The notes beneath the pieces were generated by a model, which searched no databases, was not told the DNA's origin, and worked only from the letters and a program-made list of their open reading frames with translations. A stretch of 64,000 nt of DNA, taken from CAVHXA01 sp963639765 (GTDB taxonomy: Bacteria; Bacillota; Clostridia; Oscillospirales; Oscillospiraceae). The translations under genes and the position numbers were made by a program. The stretch spans positions 27,824 to 91,823 of the forward strand of contig CAVHXA010000008.1 in assembly GCA_963639765.1 (NCBI GenBank). The letters are read 5' to 3'. Shown piece after piece: positions 51,336-60,084 of this stretch (within the stretch, counting starts at the first letter, position 1; each line of letters begins with the position of its first letter).

Positions 51336-52667
51336 ATGAAGCCCATCCGGCTGACTGCCACACAGACCATCGCACTGGGTTATGCACTGATTATTCTGGC
51401 GGGAGCACTGATTTTGATGCTGCCCGTATGCAACCGGGATGAGACAATCGGGTTTTTAGACGCTCTGTTTACAAGCACATCGGCCACATGCATCACAGGG
51501 CTTGTTGTCTGCGACACCTACACACAGTTTTCCGACGCGGGTCAGGCTGTGCTGCTGGTACTGATTCAGCTTGGCGGACTGGGATTTGCCACGGTTCTGA
51601 TGATGCTGCTGCTCGCACTCAGGCAGCGCATCGGCCTGCGGGAGCGGGCACTTCTGTCTGAAAGCATCAACCTGAGCCGGGTTGGCGGCATACTGAAGCT
51701 GGTTCGCCGCATCCTGATCGGCACAGCCATCGCAGAAGCAGCCGGAACAATGCTGCTGGCAATACGTTTTGTTCCGTACTTTGGCTGGAAAACCGGGCTG
51801 TGGTACAGTCTGTTTCATGCCGTTTCCGCATTTACAAATGCGGGCTTTGATCTGATGGGCCGCATGTGTCCGTTCAGCTCAATGACAGCCTTTCGAGACG
51901 ATACCGTTGTAAATCTTACGATTATCCTGCTGGTGATTATCGGCGGGCTTGGCTTTGTGGTCTGGAGCGATGCGGTGGATTACAGGCTTCATCTCAGACA
52001 ATACAGTCTGCACTCCAAGGTGATGCTGCTGGGCTCGGTCGTACTGATTGCAATACCGTTTGCCGTTCTTCTGTTCTGTGAAAGCACCGCCGGGATGAAG
52101 AATCTGTCCGGCATGCAGAAGGCACAGGCGGTTCTGTTTCAGATTGTTGCGGCCCGTACGGGCGGCATGACAACAGTGGAAATCAGCGAATTCAGCACGG
52201 CAGGACTGTTTCTGCTGACCTGCCTGATGTTTATCGGCGCGGGTCCCGGCTCCACGGGCGGCGGCATCAAGGTAACCACGGCGACAGTAGCCGTTCTGGC
52301 CGTTCACAGCTATATGCACGGCAGGCGGGACGTAAACATCCTCAATCGCAGAATAGAGCCGTCGCTGGTACGAAGAGCGATACTGACCTGTATTTTTTAT
52401 TTTCTGCTGGCAATGCTTGCGGTGCTCTGCATAGAGCTCATACAGGAGCTGCCGCTTCGGGATGTTCTGATGGAGGTCGTTTCCGCTCTTGGCACGGTCG
52501 GACTGTCCACAGGCGTTACGCGGGCTCTGAAGCCTGCAAGCCGGGTGGTTCTGATTCTGCTGATGTACTCCGGACGGATCGGGAGTCTGACCGTCCTGCT
52601 CAGCGTTTCCGAGCGGCGGCCGAAAACCGGCCTGCGCAAGCCGGCAGAAAGCATCATTGTCAGTTGA
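51336..52667 (+). CDS. ktrB: Ktr potassium channel subunit KtrB
   Basis: A 443-residue SKT-superfamily channel with four P-loops: STSATCITGLV (near 50), SAFTNAGFDLMG (near 170), ARTGGMTTVEIS (near 272) and SALGTVGLSTGV (near 388). Shorter N-terminus than TrkH, as usual for KtrB. Likely Na+-dependent K+ uptake. GAGGAG precedes ATG. Followed by KtrA with a 14-bp gap. Confidence 0.92.
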   Translation: MKPIRLTATQTIALGYALIILAGALILMLPVCNRDETIGFLDALFTSTSATCITGLVVCDTYTQFSDAGQAVLLVLIQLGGLGFATVLMMLLLALRQRIGLRERALLSESINLSRVGGILKLVRRILIGTAIAEAAGTMLLAIRFVPYFGWKTGLWYSLFHAVSAFTNAGFDLMGRMCPFSSMTAFRDDTVVNLTIILLVIIGGLGFVVWSDAVDYRLHLRQYSLHSKVMLLGSVVLIAIPFAVLLFCESTAGMKNLSGMQKAQAVLFQIVAARTGGMTTVEISEFSTAGLFLLTCLMFIGAGPGSTGGGIKVTTATVAVLAVHSYMHGRRDVNILNRRIEPSLVRRAILTCIFYFLLAMLAVLCIELIQELPLRDVLMEVVSALGTVGLSTGVTRALKPASRVVLILLMYSGRIGSLTVLLSVSERRPKTGLRKPAESIIVS

Positions 52668-52681
52668 CGAAGGAGGAGCGC

Positions 52682-53335
52682 ATGCGTTCATTTCTGGTAA
52701 TTGGTCTGGGCCGGTTCGGCAGTCATCTGGCCAGACGACTGATGGATCTCGGCAACGAGGTCATGGCTGTGGACATCGACGAAAAAAGGGTCGACGATAT
52801 CTCGGCGGATATAACCCGCGCACAGATCGGGGACTGCATGAATCCGGAGGTAATCAAAAGTCTGGGCCCGTCGGGCTTTGATGTCTGCTTTGTATGTATC
52901 GGCGAAAACTTTCAGGCCTCTTTGGAAATCACCTGGCAGCTCAAGGAATATGGCGCCGGCTATGTCGTGGCCAAGTCCAACCGGGACATTCACGCAAAAT
53001 TTCTCAGGCGTGTCGGTGCCGACGACGTAATTTACCCGGAGCAGGATATGGCAAAGCGGGCAGCTGTAAAATATTCAACCAACGGGCATCTGGATTATTT
53101 TGAGCTGGGCGAGGATTATGCGCTCTTCGAGCTGATGGTCCCGGACGACTGGCACGGCAAGGACCTGCGTAACCTTCAGCTGCGGACAAAGCACGCCGTA
53201 AACGTAATCGCAATGAAAAAAGACGGACGGATCATTCCGATGATCGACCCGGAGTATTCGTTCCAGCCCGGAGATCATCTTCTGGTGCTGGGCGAGCGAA
53301 AGCGGCTGCTGGCTCTGAGCAGACGGATGAAATGA
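52682..53335 (+). CDS. ktrA: Ktr regulatory subunit KtrA
   Basis: A 217-residue single RCK protein: Rossmann segment FLVIGLGRFGSHLARRLMD, RCK-C with HLLVLGER. Binds ATP/ADP and c-di-AMP in relatives and controls KtrB. ATG at 52682 lies 7 nt after AAGGAGGAG. The cluster thus encodes both a Trk and a Ktr system in one run. Confidence 0.93.
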   Translation: MRSFLVIGLGRFGSHLARRLMDLGNEVMAVDIDEKRVDDISADITRAQIGDCMNPEVIKSLGPSGFDVCFVCIGENFQASLEITWQLKEYGAGYVVAKSNRDIHAKFLRRVGADDVIYPEQDMAKRAAVKYSTNGHLDYFELGEDYALFELMVPDDWHGKDLRNLQLRTKHAVNVIAMKKDGRIIPMIDPEYSFQPGDHLLVLGERKRLLALSRRMK

Positions 53336-53495
53336 CGCGGGCTTTGCATACCCTTTCCGCCGACGCATCGCCGTCTTGCCATACACAGAGGCGGCTGTGG
53401 TTTTCCTCCTCGATCCGACGGGAAATCTCCCGCAAATCGCTCCAACCGAATGCTGCGGGGATAAATCTCAGGTTGGAGAAAAATCAAAAACCCTC

Positions 53496-53524
53496 TTGCT
53501 TTTCAGGCAATTATTTCGTATACT
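53496..53524 (+). promoter_or_regulatory. Promoter of the NTF2-like paralog operon
   Basis: TTGCTT (53496-53501), 17-bp spacer, TATACT (53519-53524), about 45 bp before the TTG start. The preceding 53336-53495 holds no gene. Confidence 0.7.
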
Positions 53525-53568
53525 AATCACGTTGGATCAAAAATCCGTCCGAAAGGAGAGAATGTGAA

Positions 53569-54285
53569 TTGACCACTTTGCAACTTACCGAGCTGTTCGA
53601 ATCCCATCGTGAGCTCAAAAACCTTATGGGCAAGTATGTATCCAGCCAGCTGCTGAACCGCGAAGGTCAGATTTTCGATCAGTTCTGGTCCGGCAGAGAG
53701 GATGTTTGCCTGGGCTTCAACAACGGCTACTACAAGGGCGCCGAGGCTGTGCGCGGTTATTTCGACGCAGTGAGCAGGGCAACCATGGTTAAATCCAAAA
53801 CTCTGCAGAAAATTTTCCCGGGTGAGCTGGCACAGCTTACCGACGAAGAGCTCTATGGCGTAGGGCCCTTCCAGGCCCGCCCCCTCACAAGCCCCGTAAT
53901 CTACATTGCCGACGACGGCCAGACAGCCAAGGGAATCTGGATGAGTGCCGGCTACAACATCGACATCGAGCCCTGCGGCCCTGTCGGCCACTGGAACTGG
54001 GGCACCTTTGCGGTTGACTTCGTTTTTGAAAACGGCCAGTGGAAAATCTGGCATCTGCTCTACACGGTAGACATCAACAACATTGCCGGGCAGGACTGGG
54101 CAAAAGAGCAGACTCCATATCCGGAGCTTCCGGAATTTGCAGACATCAAATCCATCCGCATTCCGGAGCCCAATGTTCCCGTTCAGGTCCGCCGGGTCTA
54201 CGCCGCCGATCGGCCCTTTACCCCTCTGCCTGAGGTCCCGAAGCCCTATAAAACCTTCGCCGAGACCTTCAGCTACGGCGTTTAA
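53569..54285 (+). CDS. SnoaL/NTF2-fold protein, paralog A
   Basis: A 238-residue SnoaL-like (cone-shaped NTF2-fold) protein. Opening helix ELFESHRELKNLMGKYVSSQL, followed by strand segments ICLGFNNGYYKG-type, PVIYIADDGQTAKGIW (near 108) and FAVDFVFENGQWKIWHLLY (near 145). Such folds serve as dehydratases, isomerases or hydrolases (for example BaiE). No signal peptide. TTG start with GGAGAG upstream; an ATG at 53562 is immediately followed by a stop. First of three tandem relatives; C-terminal tail ends PKPYKTFAETFSYGV. Confidence 0.82.
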   Translation: MTTLQLTELFESHRELKNLMGKYVSSQLLNREGQIFDQFWSGREDVCLGFNNGYYKGAEAVRGYFDAVSRATMVKSKTLQKIFPGELAQLTDEELYGVGPFQARPLTSPVIYIADDGQTAKGIWMSAGYNIDIEPCGPVGHWNWGTFAVDFVFENGQWKIWHLLYTVDINNIAGQDWAKEQTPYPELPEFADIKSIRIPEPNVPVQVRRVYAADRPFTPLPEVPKPYKTFAETFSYGV

Positions 54286-54302
54286 GAAGGGAGGACGAAT
54301 CT

Positions 54303-55115
54303 ATGAACACCTTTGAACGCGATCCTCAGTGGCAAAAATCCTTTACCGAAGTCAAATATACCATGCCTCAGCTGGATGACGACGCGATGATCCGCCATGT
54401 CTGGGACATCGAAAACGTCCGTCAGCTGATGAATCTGCGCTCCTACTACAACGCAAACGATGCGCGCGAGCGTGAGCTCGAGGAAATCTGGGTATCAAAG
54501 CCCGAGCACAAGGCCACTGCCTCCTACGGCACCAACTGGGGCTATTATCTGGGCATGGACGAAATCCGCCGCTGGTATGTAACCGAGCATGCCGCAAAGC
54601 GTCAGGCACAGCTCGACGCCGCCTGCAAAAACATCCCGGGTCTCGAAAACAAGCCCGAGAATCTGGGCTTTGGCTGCATGCAGATGCTGCCCATGTCCAC
54701 CTCTCTTGTACGTATTGCAGACGACGGCGAAACCGCCGAGGGCTTCTGGTATGTAATCGGCCAGAAAACCGAATACCAGCCCGACGGCACTGCGGCCAGT
54801 CTCTGGATGAACGGCCGTGTGGCTGCGGATTTCATCAAGGAAGACGGTCAGTGGAAGCTCTGGCACTATATCGACTGCAACGACCAGAGCTATCCGGCCG
54901 GCACGGCCTATTCGGCTCCCACCTATGCCACACCCGGCGAGGATCCGATGGAAATCGAATTCGGAAACCCGACCATCAAAATGATCACGCACGACGGCGC
55001 CTACAACTACGCCGACGACTATCCCGCCATGCCGGAGCCCTACGCCACCATGACGCCCGAGCTGAGCTACGGCCCGTGGGGACACCCCAAATATGAGGGA
55101 GGCGCAAAAGAATGA
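54303..55115 (+). CDS. SnoaL/NTF2-fold protein, paralog B
   Basis: A 270-residue relative of paralog A: IENVRQLMNLRSYYNANDARERELEEIW, SLVRIADDGETAEGFW, VAADFIKEDGQWKLWHY and tail MPEPYATMTPELSYGPWG. Same order of motifs and tail, moderate overall divergence. No membrane segment or signal peptide. GGGAGGA precedes ATG. Its stop overlaps the start of paralog C (ATGA), so B and C are coupled. Function unknown; likely a small-molecule enzyme acting with its neighbours. Confidence 0.82.
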   Translation: MNTFERDPQWQKSFTEVKYTMPQLDDDAMIRHVWDIENVRQLMNLRSYYNANDARERELEEIWVSKPEHKATASYGTNWGYYLGMDEIRRWYVTEHAAKRQAQLDAACKNIPGLENKPENLGFGCMQMLPMSTSLVRIADDGETAEGFWYVIGQKTEYQPDGTAASLWMNGRVAADFIKEDGQWKLWHYIDCNDQSYPAGTAYSAPTYATPGEDPMEIEFGNPTIKMITHDGAYNYADDYPAMPEPYATMTPELSYGPWGHPKYEGGAKE

Positions 55116-56029
55116 ATCGAAATCTCACTCTCAGCCAGCGCATCCACAATTGCGCCGCAACGCAGGAAGTAGAATTCTGCCACGCCACGCATACATACTT
55201 CCACTCCAAAGCCAACTCCACAGAAGAATGGTCCCGTATCTGGGCACACGGCAACCCCGACAAGACCAAATTCGATACAGCCACATGGGCGCATGCCTTT
55301 GGCCGTATGCGCGGCTGGCGTTCCGTATGGCACGGCTCCGTCACTCTATACGACGGCAAGGCTTTTTCCCGCTGGCTGAGCCTGTTTGAGGCCATGCCCG
55401 AGGTTGGCGGCCTTGATCCCCGCCCCCTGATGGAAATTTCCATGCACACACTGGCCACCGACATCGTCGAGGTCGCAGACGACGGTCTGTCCGCCCGCGC
55501 TACCTTCCTCACTCCCGGAAACATCGGCGGCGGCGCCAGCGCCAACGGCAAGCGCCGTGTCAGCGGTCTGTGGGAACGCTACGGAGCAGACTTTGTCTAC
55601 GAAGACAACCGCTGGTTGTTCCTGCATGAGCATGTATGCCCGGATATCGGCGTTGGCTGCGACAGCGGCAATGTCGGCCACGACAACTACATCCAGAAAA
55701 TCGCCGGACAAAACCACGAGATCAACGGTCTGGGCGACGCGCCCGGTTCGCCCGGCGGTCCCGGTGGCGGTCCCGGCGGTCCCGGTGGCCCCGGTGGTGC
55801 TCCCGGCGGACCCGGCGGCGGTCCCGGTGGCCCCGGTGGTGCTCCCGGTGGACCCGGTGGCGGACCCGGCGGTGCTCCCGGCGGCGGAATGAATTTCAGC
55901 CCCGACTGCGAGGATCCCGGCCCTCTGCACAGCAACTGGTCCTGCACCCAGCGTGTTCAAAACACCGTGCCGTGGCCGGAGCCCTACAAAACGCTCGACA
56001 ACGATAACTCCTACAGCAAAGACCAATAA
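55112..56029 (+). CDS. SnoaL/NTF2-fold protein, paralog C, with Pro-Gly-Gly repeat
   Basis: A 305-residue third relative: opening NCAATQEVEFCHATHTYFHSKANSTEEW, DIVEVADDGLSARATF, YGADFVYEDNRWLFLHEHVC, and tail WPEPYKTLDNDNSY. Between the core and the tail, residues about 210-260 are almost only Gly and Pro with occasional Ala (units such as GGPGG and GGAPGG). This may form a flexible spacer or a collagen- or polyglycine-II-like helix. GGGAGG precedes ATG. Confidence 0.8.
   Translation: MNRNLTLSQRIHNCAATQEVEFCHATHTYFHSKANSTEEWSRIWAHGNPDKTKFDTATWAHAFGRMRGWRSVWHGSVTLYDGKAFSRWLSLFEAMPEVGGLDPRPLMEISMHTLATDIVEVADDGLSARATFLTPGNIGGGASANGKRRVSGLWERYGADFVYEDNRWLFLHEHVCPDIGVGCDSGNVGHDNYIQKIAGQNHEINGLGDAPGSPGGPGGGPGGPGGPGGAPGGPGGGPGGPGGAPGGPGGGPGGAPGGGMNFSPDCEDPGPLHSNWSCTQRVQNTVPWPEPYKTLDNDNSYSKDQ
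55739..55890 (+). repeat. Pro-Gly-Gly coding repeat
   Basis: Imperfect tandem GGTCCCGGTGGC-type units, mostly in multiples of 3 and 9 bp, with a longer 39-bp period visible between 55790 and 55870. In-frame throughout. Confidence 0.85.
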
Positions 56030-56040
56030 CAAATTTCAGA

Positions 56041-56057
56041 GGCCGCAAAATGCGGCC
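56041..56057 (+). terminator. Hairpin after paralog C
   Basis: 7-bp stem (56041-56047 with 56051-56057), and a second imperfect hairpin at 56082-56117. No strong T-run; some readthrough to the symporter is possible. Confidence 0.45.
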
Positions 56058-56170
56058 CCGACAGGAAAACAATCAAAAACGGCGGGGGAAAGCATGGGCA
56101 TCCGTGTTTTCTCCCGCTGAAATATTCTGGCACCTCAGAAAGAGCCGCGGGCTTCAATGTGCAATCATCC

Positions 56171-56199
56171 TTGCAAATCAGAACAAAATCATGTATTAT
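56171..56199 (+). promoter_or_regulatory. Promoter of the SNF symporter gene
   Basis: TTGCAA (56171-56176), 17-bp spacer, TATTAT (56194-56199). Confidence 0.7.
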
Positions 56200-56301
56200 A
56201 AAATGTAAATTATATGTGAATTATGTTGCCGACGCTGTTTGCACAGCACATACAGCAAAAAACATGGCGTCAGGAACAGAATTCACGGTTAGGAGAGACG
56301 A

Positions 56302-57888
56302 ATGGAACAAAAACAACGCAGCAGCTTCGGAAGCAATTTCGGCTTTCTCATGGCTGCAATCGGCTCGGCCGTCGGACTGGGCAACATCTGGGGCTTCCCA
56401 TACAAAATGGGAAAGTGCGGAGGCTTTACCTTCCTGCTGCTCTATCTGGCTCTGGGCGTATTTGTCGGTATGATCATCATGGTCTCCGAGCTGGCCCTGG
56501 GTCGCAAAATGGGTCAGGGCGCCATTGGATCCTACCAGAGGCTGCAGGGCAGTCACTTTAAATGGATAGGCTGGCTGGCGGTTCTTGCACCCTTCCTGAT
56601 CATGAGCTTCTATTCCGTGCTTGGCGGCTATTGCCTGCAGTATATGTCCCTGAATCTCGCGGAGCTCAGCTTTGGCATACAGGAAGCCTTTGGCATTGTT
56701 CTGGATGGCGGCACCACGTTCTCGGCCATGCTCGAAAATCCCGTCGGCTGCCTGCTCTTCACACTGCTGTTTCTGCTCGTCTGCTACGCAATCAATGCCG
56801 GCGGCGTGTCCGAGGGCGTCGAAAAATTCAATAAAATCGGCATGCCTGCGCTTTTTGTGATGCTTCTGATTATCATCATTCGTTCGGTAACGCTCCCCGG
56901 AGCCGAAGAAGGGCTCAAATACATGTTTGTCCCGGGCTATGCCGTGTCTGCCGGATTCATCGAAGAGGCACCGGGTCTGATTTCCGTGCTGGCAACCGCC
57001 GGCGGACAGATGTTCTTTTCTCTGTCTCTGGCGATGGGTGCAATGATTACCTATGGCTCCTACCTCGGAAAGAACGAAAACCTCAAGAAAAACTCCGTCG
57101 TGATTGTATTTGCCGACACTCTGGCCGCTTTGATGGCGGGCCTCGCCGTAATTCCGGCCGCGGTTGCCAACGGCATACAAAACAACATCCCGCTCAACGA
57201 AATCCAGCTCGGCGGCCCCAAGCTCCTTTTTGTCACGCTGCAGAATGTTTTTGCAGAAATGGGTGTTGTGGGCGCTCTGTTTGGTGTGATTTTCTATCTT
57301 CTGGTGCTTATTGCGGCAATTTCCTCTGCGATTTCACTGATTGAGGTTGTAACGGCCTACTTCCTTGACAGAGCCACAAATAAGGGCAAAGAGCCGGATC
57401 GCAAAAAAACCGTATTCTGGGTTTGCTTTGCCATTATGCTCGAGGCTGCTCTTGTTGCAGCCTGCGGCCTTGGCACCAACGGCATCGCACCCTCAGACAT
57501 TCTGGGGTGGACCGGCGGCGACCTTTATGCGGTATGGAACGACTGCTGGCTTGACTTCATGGATGCCTTCTCCGAATATGTCTGCATGCCGCTGGGTGCC
57601 ATGCTGATGGCACTGATGATCGGCTGGGAACAGAAGCCGGATCTCATTCTCAACGAAGTACGCAGCGGGGCTCAGGTTGGAAAAGCGTTTTCCGCCTTCT
57701 ATACCCTCTGCATCCGGGTTATCGTCCCGGTTGTCATGTGCTTTGTATTTTGCGGCGGTCTGATTGAATACTTCAAGCCATTCAACGCGCAGACAAACAC
57801 AGCGGACATCATCTGCTACGCGATCGGCGGTGCGGCCCTGATTCTGTTCTGGGTGCTTGCCGTTGCGGGCGGAAGAAAGCATAAATAA
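56302..57888 (+). CDS. Neurotransmitter:sodium symporter (SNF/LeuT family)
   Basis: A 528-residue transporter with about twelve helices. Signature IGSAVGLGNIWGFPYKMGKCGGFTFLLLYL (TM1, near 18) with the sodium site and unwound region, and later helices typical of bacterial LeuT relatives. Substrates are usually amino acids or related amines coupled to Na+. It lies directly after the NTF2-like paralogs and may import their substrate. AGGAGAG precedes the ATG. Confidence 0.93.
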   Translation: MEQKQRSSFGSNFGFLMAAIGSAVGLGNIWGFPYKMGKCGGFTFLLLYLALGVFVGMIIMVSELALGRKMGQGAIGSYQRLQGSHFKWIGWLAVLAPFLIMSFYSVLGGYCLQYMSLNLAELSFGIQEAFGIVLDGGTTFSAMLENPVGCLLFTLLFLLVCYAINAGGVSEGVEKFNKIGMPALFVMLLIIIIRSVTLPGAEEGLKYMFVPGYAVSAGFIEEAPGLISVLATAGGQMFFSLSLAMGAMITYGSYLGKNENLKKNSVVIVFADTLAALMAGLAVIPAAVANGIQNNIPLNEIQLGGPKLLFVTLQNVFAEMGVVGALFGVIFYLLVLIAAISSAISLIEVVTAYFLDRATNKGKEPDRKKTVFWVCFAIMLEAALVAACGLGTNGIAPSDILGWTGGDLYAVWNDCWLDFMDAFSEYVCMPLGAMLMALMIGWEQKPDLILNEVRSGAQVGKAFSAFYTLCIRVIVPVVMCFVFCGGLIEYFKPFNAQTNTADIICYAIGGAALILFWVLAVAGGRKHK

Positions 57889-57894
57889 TTTTCG

Positions 57895-57925
57895 GCCGGC
57901 AGGGCGCTTGCACCGTTCTGCCGGC
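57895..57925 (+). terminator. Hairpin after the SNF symporter
   Basis: 8-bp perfect stem (57895-57902 with 57918-57925). It overlaps the next promoter's -35. Confidence 0.55.
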
Positions 57926-57936
57926 TATGCTATACT
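57908..57936 (+). promoter_or_regulatory. Promoter of the 78-residue protein gene
   Basis: TTGCAC (57908-57913), 17-bp spacer, TATACT (57931-57936). Confidence 0.7.
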
Positions 57937-58003
57937 ATAAAGGCGGCAGTATGCAGCCGGATGCTGCGGTGCCGCAAAAAGTCTGCGCAGCGGAGGAATA
58001 AAA

Positions 58004-58240
58004 ATGAGCACCCCGAAAATTGCAAATGTTTTCAGCCTTACACACGACAAAGAAGGCAGCGAGTTTACGATTTATTTTGCCGAGCGTTATATCCGCCACA
58101 ATTTTGCAGAAAAAGACGGTGCGCTCATTGATGTTCCAACCACCGAGTTTGAGGATGTTGCAACCATCTGTATGTCCCGCAAGCAGGCAAAGGCCCTGCA
58201 GAAGCTTCTGGACAACGCCCTGCGGGAACACGAGGAATAA
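58004..58240 (+). CDS. Orphan 78-residue protein
   Basis: A 78-residue acidic soluble protein with pattern SLTHDKEGSEFTIYFAERYIRHNF followed by TICMSRKQAKALQKLLDNAL at the C-terminus (amphipathic helix). I do not recognise a family; a small beta-plus-helix fold is likely. It has its own promoter and GGAGGA site, so it is expressed as a real gene. It sits between the symporter and the deacetylase-like gene, 44 bp before the latter. Confidence 0.7.
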   Translation: MSTPKIANVFSLTHDKEGSEFTIYFAERYIRHNFAEKDGALIDVPTTEFEDVATICMSRKQAKALQKLLDNALREHEE

Positions 58241-58284
58241 GGCAGCTTCCGAAACAAACACACCCAATACGAGAGGATGCTTCT

Positions 58285-59367
58285 ATGAGCCTGACAAACC
58301 TTGTAAACGCAATGAACGTCTATCGACGTACACAGGAACAGCTGAAGCCGGAAAACTGGCTGACCATGGACGTGTTTCGCAGCTTTCTGCCCGATTGGCT
58401 CCCGTCAGGAATGCCGGAGCCGGGCAGCAGCCCGGCCGATACCGGGCAGCGGCAGAAGGTGCTGGCCGCACTGCTGGCAGGTGAGGGTGTACCGGACGCG
58501 ACACTGCAAAAGCTCTTTGGCTTCACGAATGCCCAGCTGCAGGCACAGCAAAGGCAGGCAGATCCGGTGATTGCACCCATACCGGATCATCTGGTCCTGA
58601 TGACCTTTGACGATTCCACCCTTGACCACTATACCATTGCGGCCCCCGAACTCGAAAAATACGGCGGTCATGGCATTTTCTACACAACGCAGATGCTGCC
58701 GGGTGAGGGGATGCCCGGTATGGGGCCAAATCCGGGCTTTGCGGATAAAAGCCGCTATATGACCTGGCAGCAGATCCGCGAGCTGTCCGATCGGGGACAC
58801 GAGATCGGAAACCATTCCCTGCACCACGACATCGATTTTTCAACGGCATCCGACGAGGATATCTGCAAATCCGTTCTCGGGCTCGAAGAGAAATGCCGGG
58901 AATACGGCATTCCAAAACCCGTCAACATAGGCTATCCGGGCGGAAGCTGCACCAGGCATGTCATGGAGCTGCTCCACACGCTTGGGTATCTCTGGGGCCG
59001 CGGCTCACAGGTAAAAGACAGCCCGGTGGTTGAGGCCGATGCCTGGTATGATCCATATGTGCATATCCCGCTGTGTATTCCAAACCACATGGCAATGACC
59101 AGGGAAAGGATTCAGGCGGCGGTCGAAGGTGCGGTGCACGGAAAAATCGCTCTTTTTGTCTACCACGAGGTAACGCCGGGCCCCATGATGCAGGTTCCCT
59201 TTGCCGAGCAGATCAGACTGATCTACGATCTGGGCGGCCGTGCCGTAACCACACGCGAGCTGGCCGAATATATCGACGCGCAAAAGGCGTGGGAGTATTG
59301 CTGCCCGGTCAGGCCGGACCGGCCGCAGCGCGGCCCGCTTCCGGGGGCACCGAGACCGAATGCATGA
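58285..59367 (+). CDS. Polysaccharide-deacetylase (NodB-fold) protein, cytosolic
   Basis: A 360-residue CE4-like protein. After a helical, non-NodB N-terminus (1-100), the NodB domain shows TFDDST (motif 1, near 112) and HEIGNHSLHHD (metal His motif HSxxH, near 170) and NIGYPGG (near 215). No signal peptide or membrane anchor, so the substrate is probably a cytosolic amide (formamide, N-acyl or allantoin-like) rather than cell-wall glycan. Location suggests it works with the NTF2-like paralogs and the symporter. Confidence 0.82.
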   Translation: MSLTNLVNAMNVYRRTQEQLKPENWLTMDVFRSFLPDWLPSGMPEPGSSPADTGQRQKVLAALLAGEGVPDATLQKLFGFTNAQLQAQQRQADPVIAPIPDHLVLMTFDDSTLDHYTIAAPELEKYGGHGIFYTTQMLPGEGMPGMGPNPGFADKSRYMTWQQIRELSDRGHEIGNHSLHHDIDFSTASDEDICKSVLGLEEKCREYGIPKPVNIGYPGGSCTRHVMELLHTLGYLWGRGSQVKDSPVVEADAWYDPYVHIPLCIPNHMAMTRERIQAAVEGAVHGKIALFVYHEVTPGPMMQVPFAEQIRLIYDLGGRAVTTRELAEYIDAQKAWEYCCPVRPDRPQRGPLPGAPRPNA

Positions 59368-59469
59368 TATCCGAAATCATTGCATACACTTACTGCATAT
59401 AACCATCCAGCCTGTCACAGATCAAAGCATGCTTTTGCCGCTGTTGCCCATGTTTCACAAAAAAGTCGT

Positions 59470-59498
59470 TTGCAATTTTTGAAAAATTGTGTTACTAT
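59470..59498 (+). promoter_or_regulatory. Promoter of the CarD-family gene
   Basis: TTGCAA (59470-59475), 17-bp spacer, TACTAT (59493-59498). Confidence 0.7.
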
Positions 59499-59562
59499 AT
59501 GGGTGTATGAGAGTGTATAAATGCAAAATGTCCCTTCGAGGAACGCGGCAAAGGAGAAAAAG

Positions 59563-60078
59563 ATGTACCAGATCGGCGACCTAATCGTATACGGAACCAC
59601 AGGGGTCTGTGAGGTGGTGGACATTACCACCATGGACCACGTAAAGGGCGTTCCGCAGGGCAAGCTCCACTACAAGCTGCGCCCGTTATACGAAAAATGC
59701 GAGATTTTTACGCCCGTAGAAAATTCCAGAGTATATGTTCGGCCCGTCATTTCGGCCGAAGAGGCACAGCAGCTGATTGACCAGATTCCCACAATTCGGG
59801 CCGAGCCGTTTTTCTGTACCAGCATGCAGCAGCTCAAAGACCACTACAAGTCCCGCCTGGACAGCCACAACTGCCGGGACCTGATAGAGCTTACCCTGTC
59901 TCTTCACGCAAAAAAGGCGGCCAAAAAGTTCAACCAGATAGACGACTCCTATATGAAGCGGGCTGAATCGCTGCTTTTTGGCGAGCTTGCGGTGGCTCTG
60001 GGGCTTTCCATCGATCAGGTAACCGACTACATAGCACAAAAAACAGCCGAAAACGCACAAACAACAAAAGCCCAATAA
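59563..60078 (+). CDS. CarD-family transcriptional regulator
   Basis: A 171-residue protein. N-terminal Tudor-like RNA-polymerase interaction domain with YQIGDLIVYGTTGVCEVVDI (start) and a helical C-terminal domain (SRLDSHNCRDLIELTLSLHAKK). CarD proteins bind RNA polymerase beta and stabilise open promoter complexes or act in stress. ATG at 59563 follows AAAGGAGA; the in-frame upstream extension lacks a site. Confidence 0.92.
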   Translation: MYQIGDLIVYGTTGVCEVVDITTMDHVKGVPQGKLHYKLRPLYEKCEIFTPVENSRVYVRPVISAEEAQQLIDQIPTIRAEPFFCTSMQQLKDHYKSRLDSHNCRDLIELTLSLHAKKAAKKFNQIDDSYMKRAESLLFGELAVALGLSIDQVTDYIAQKTAENAQTTKAQ

Positions 60079-60084
60079 AATGTA

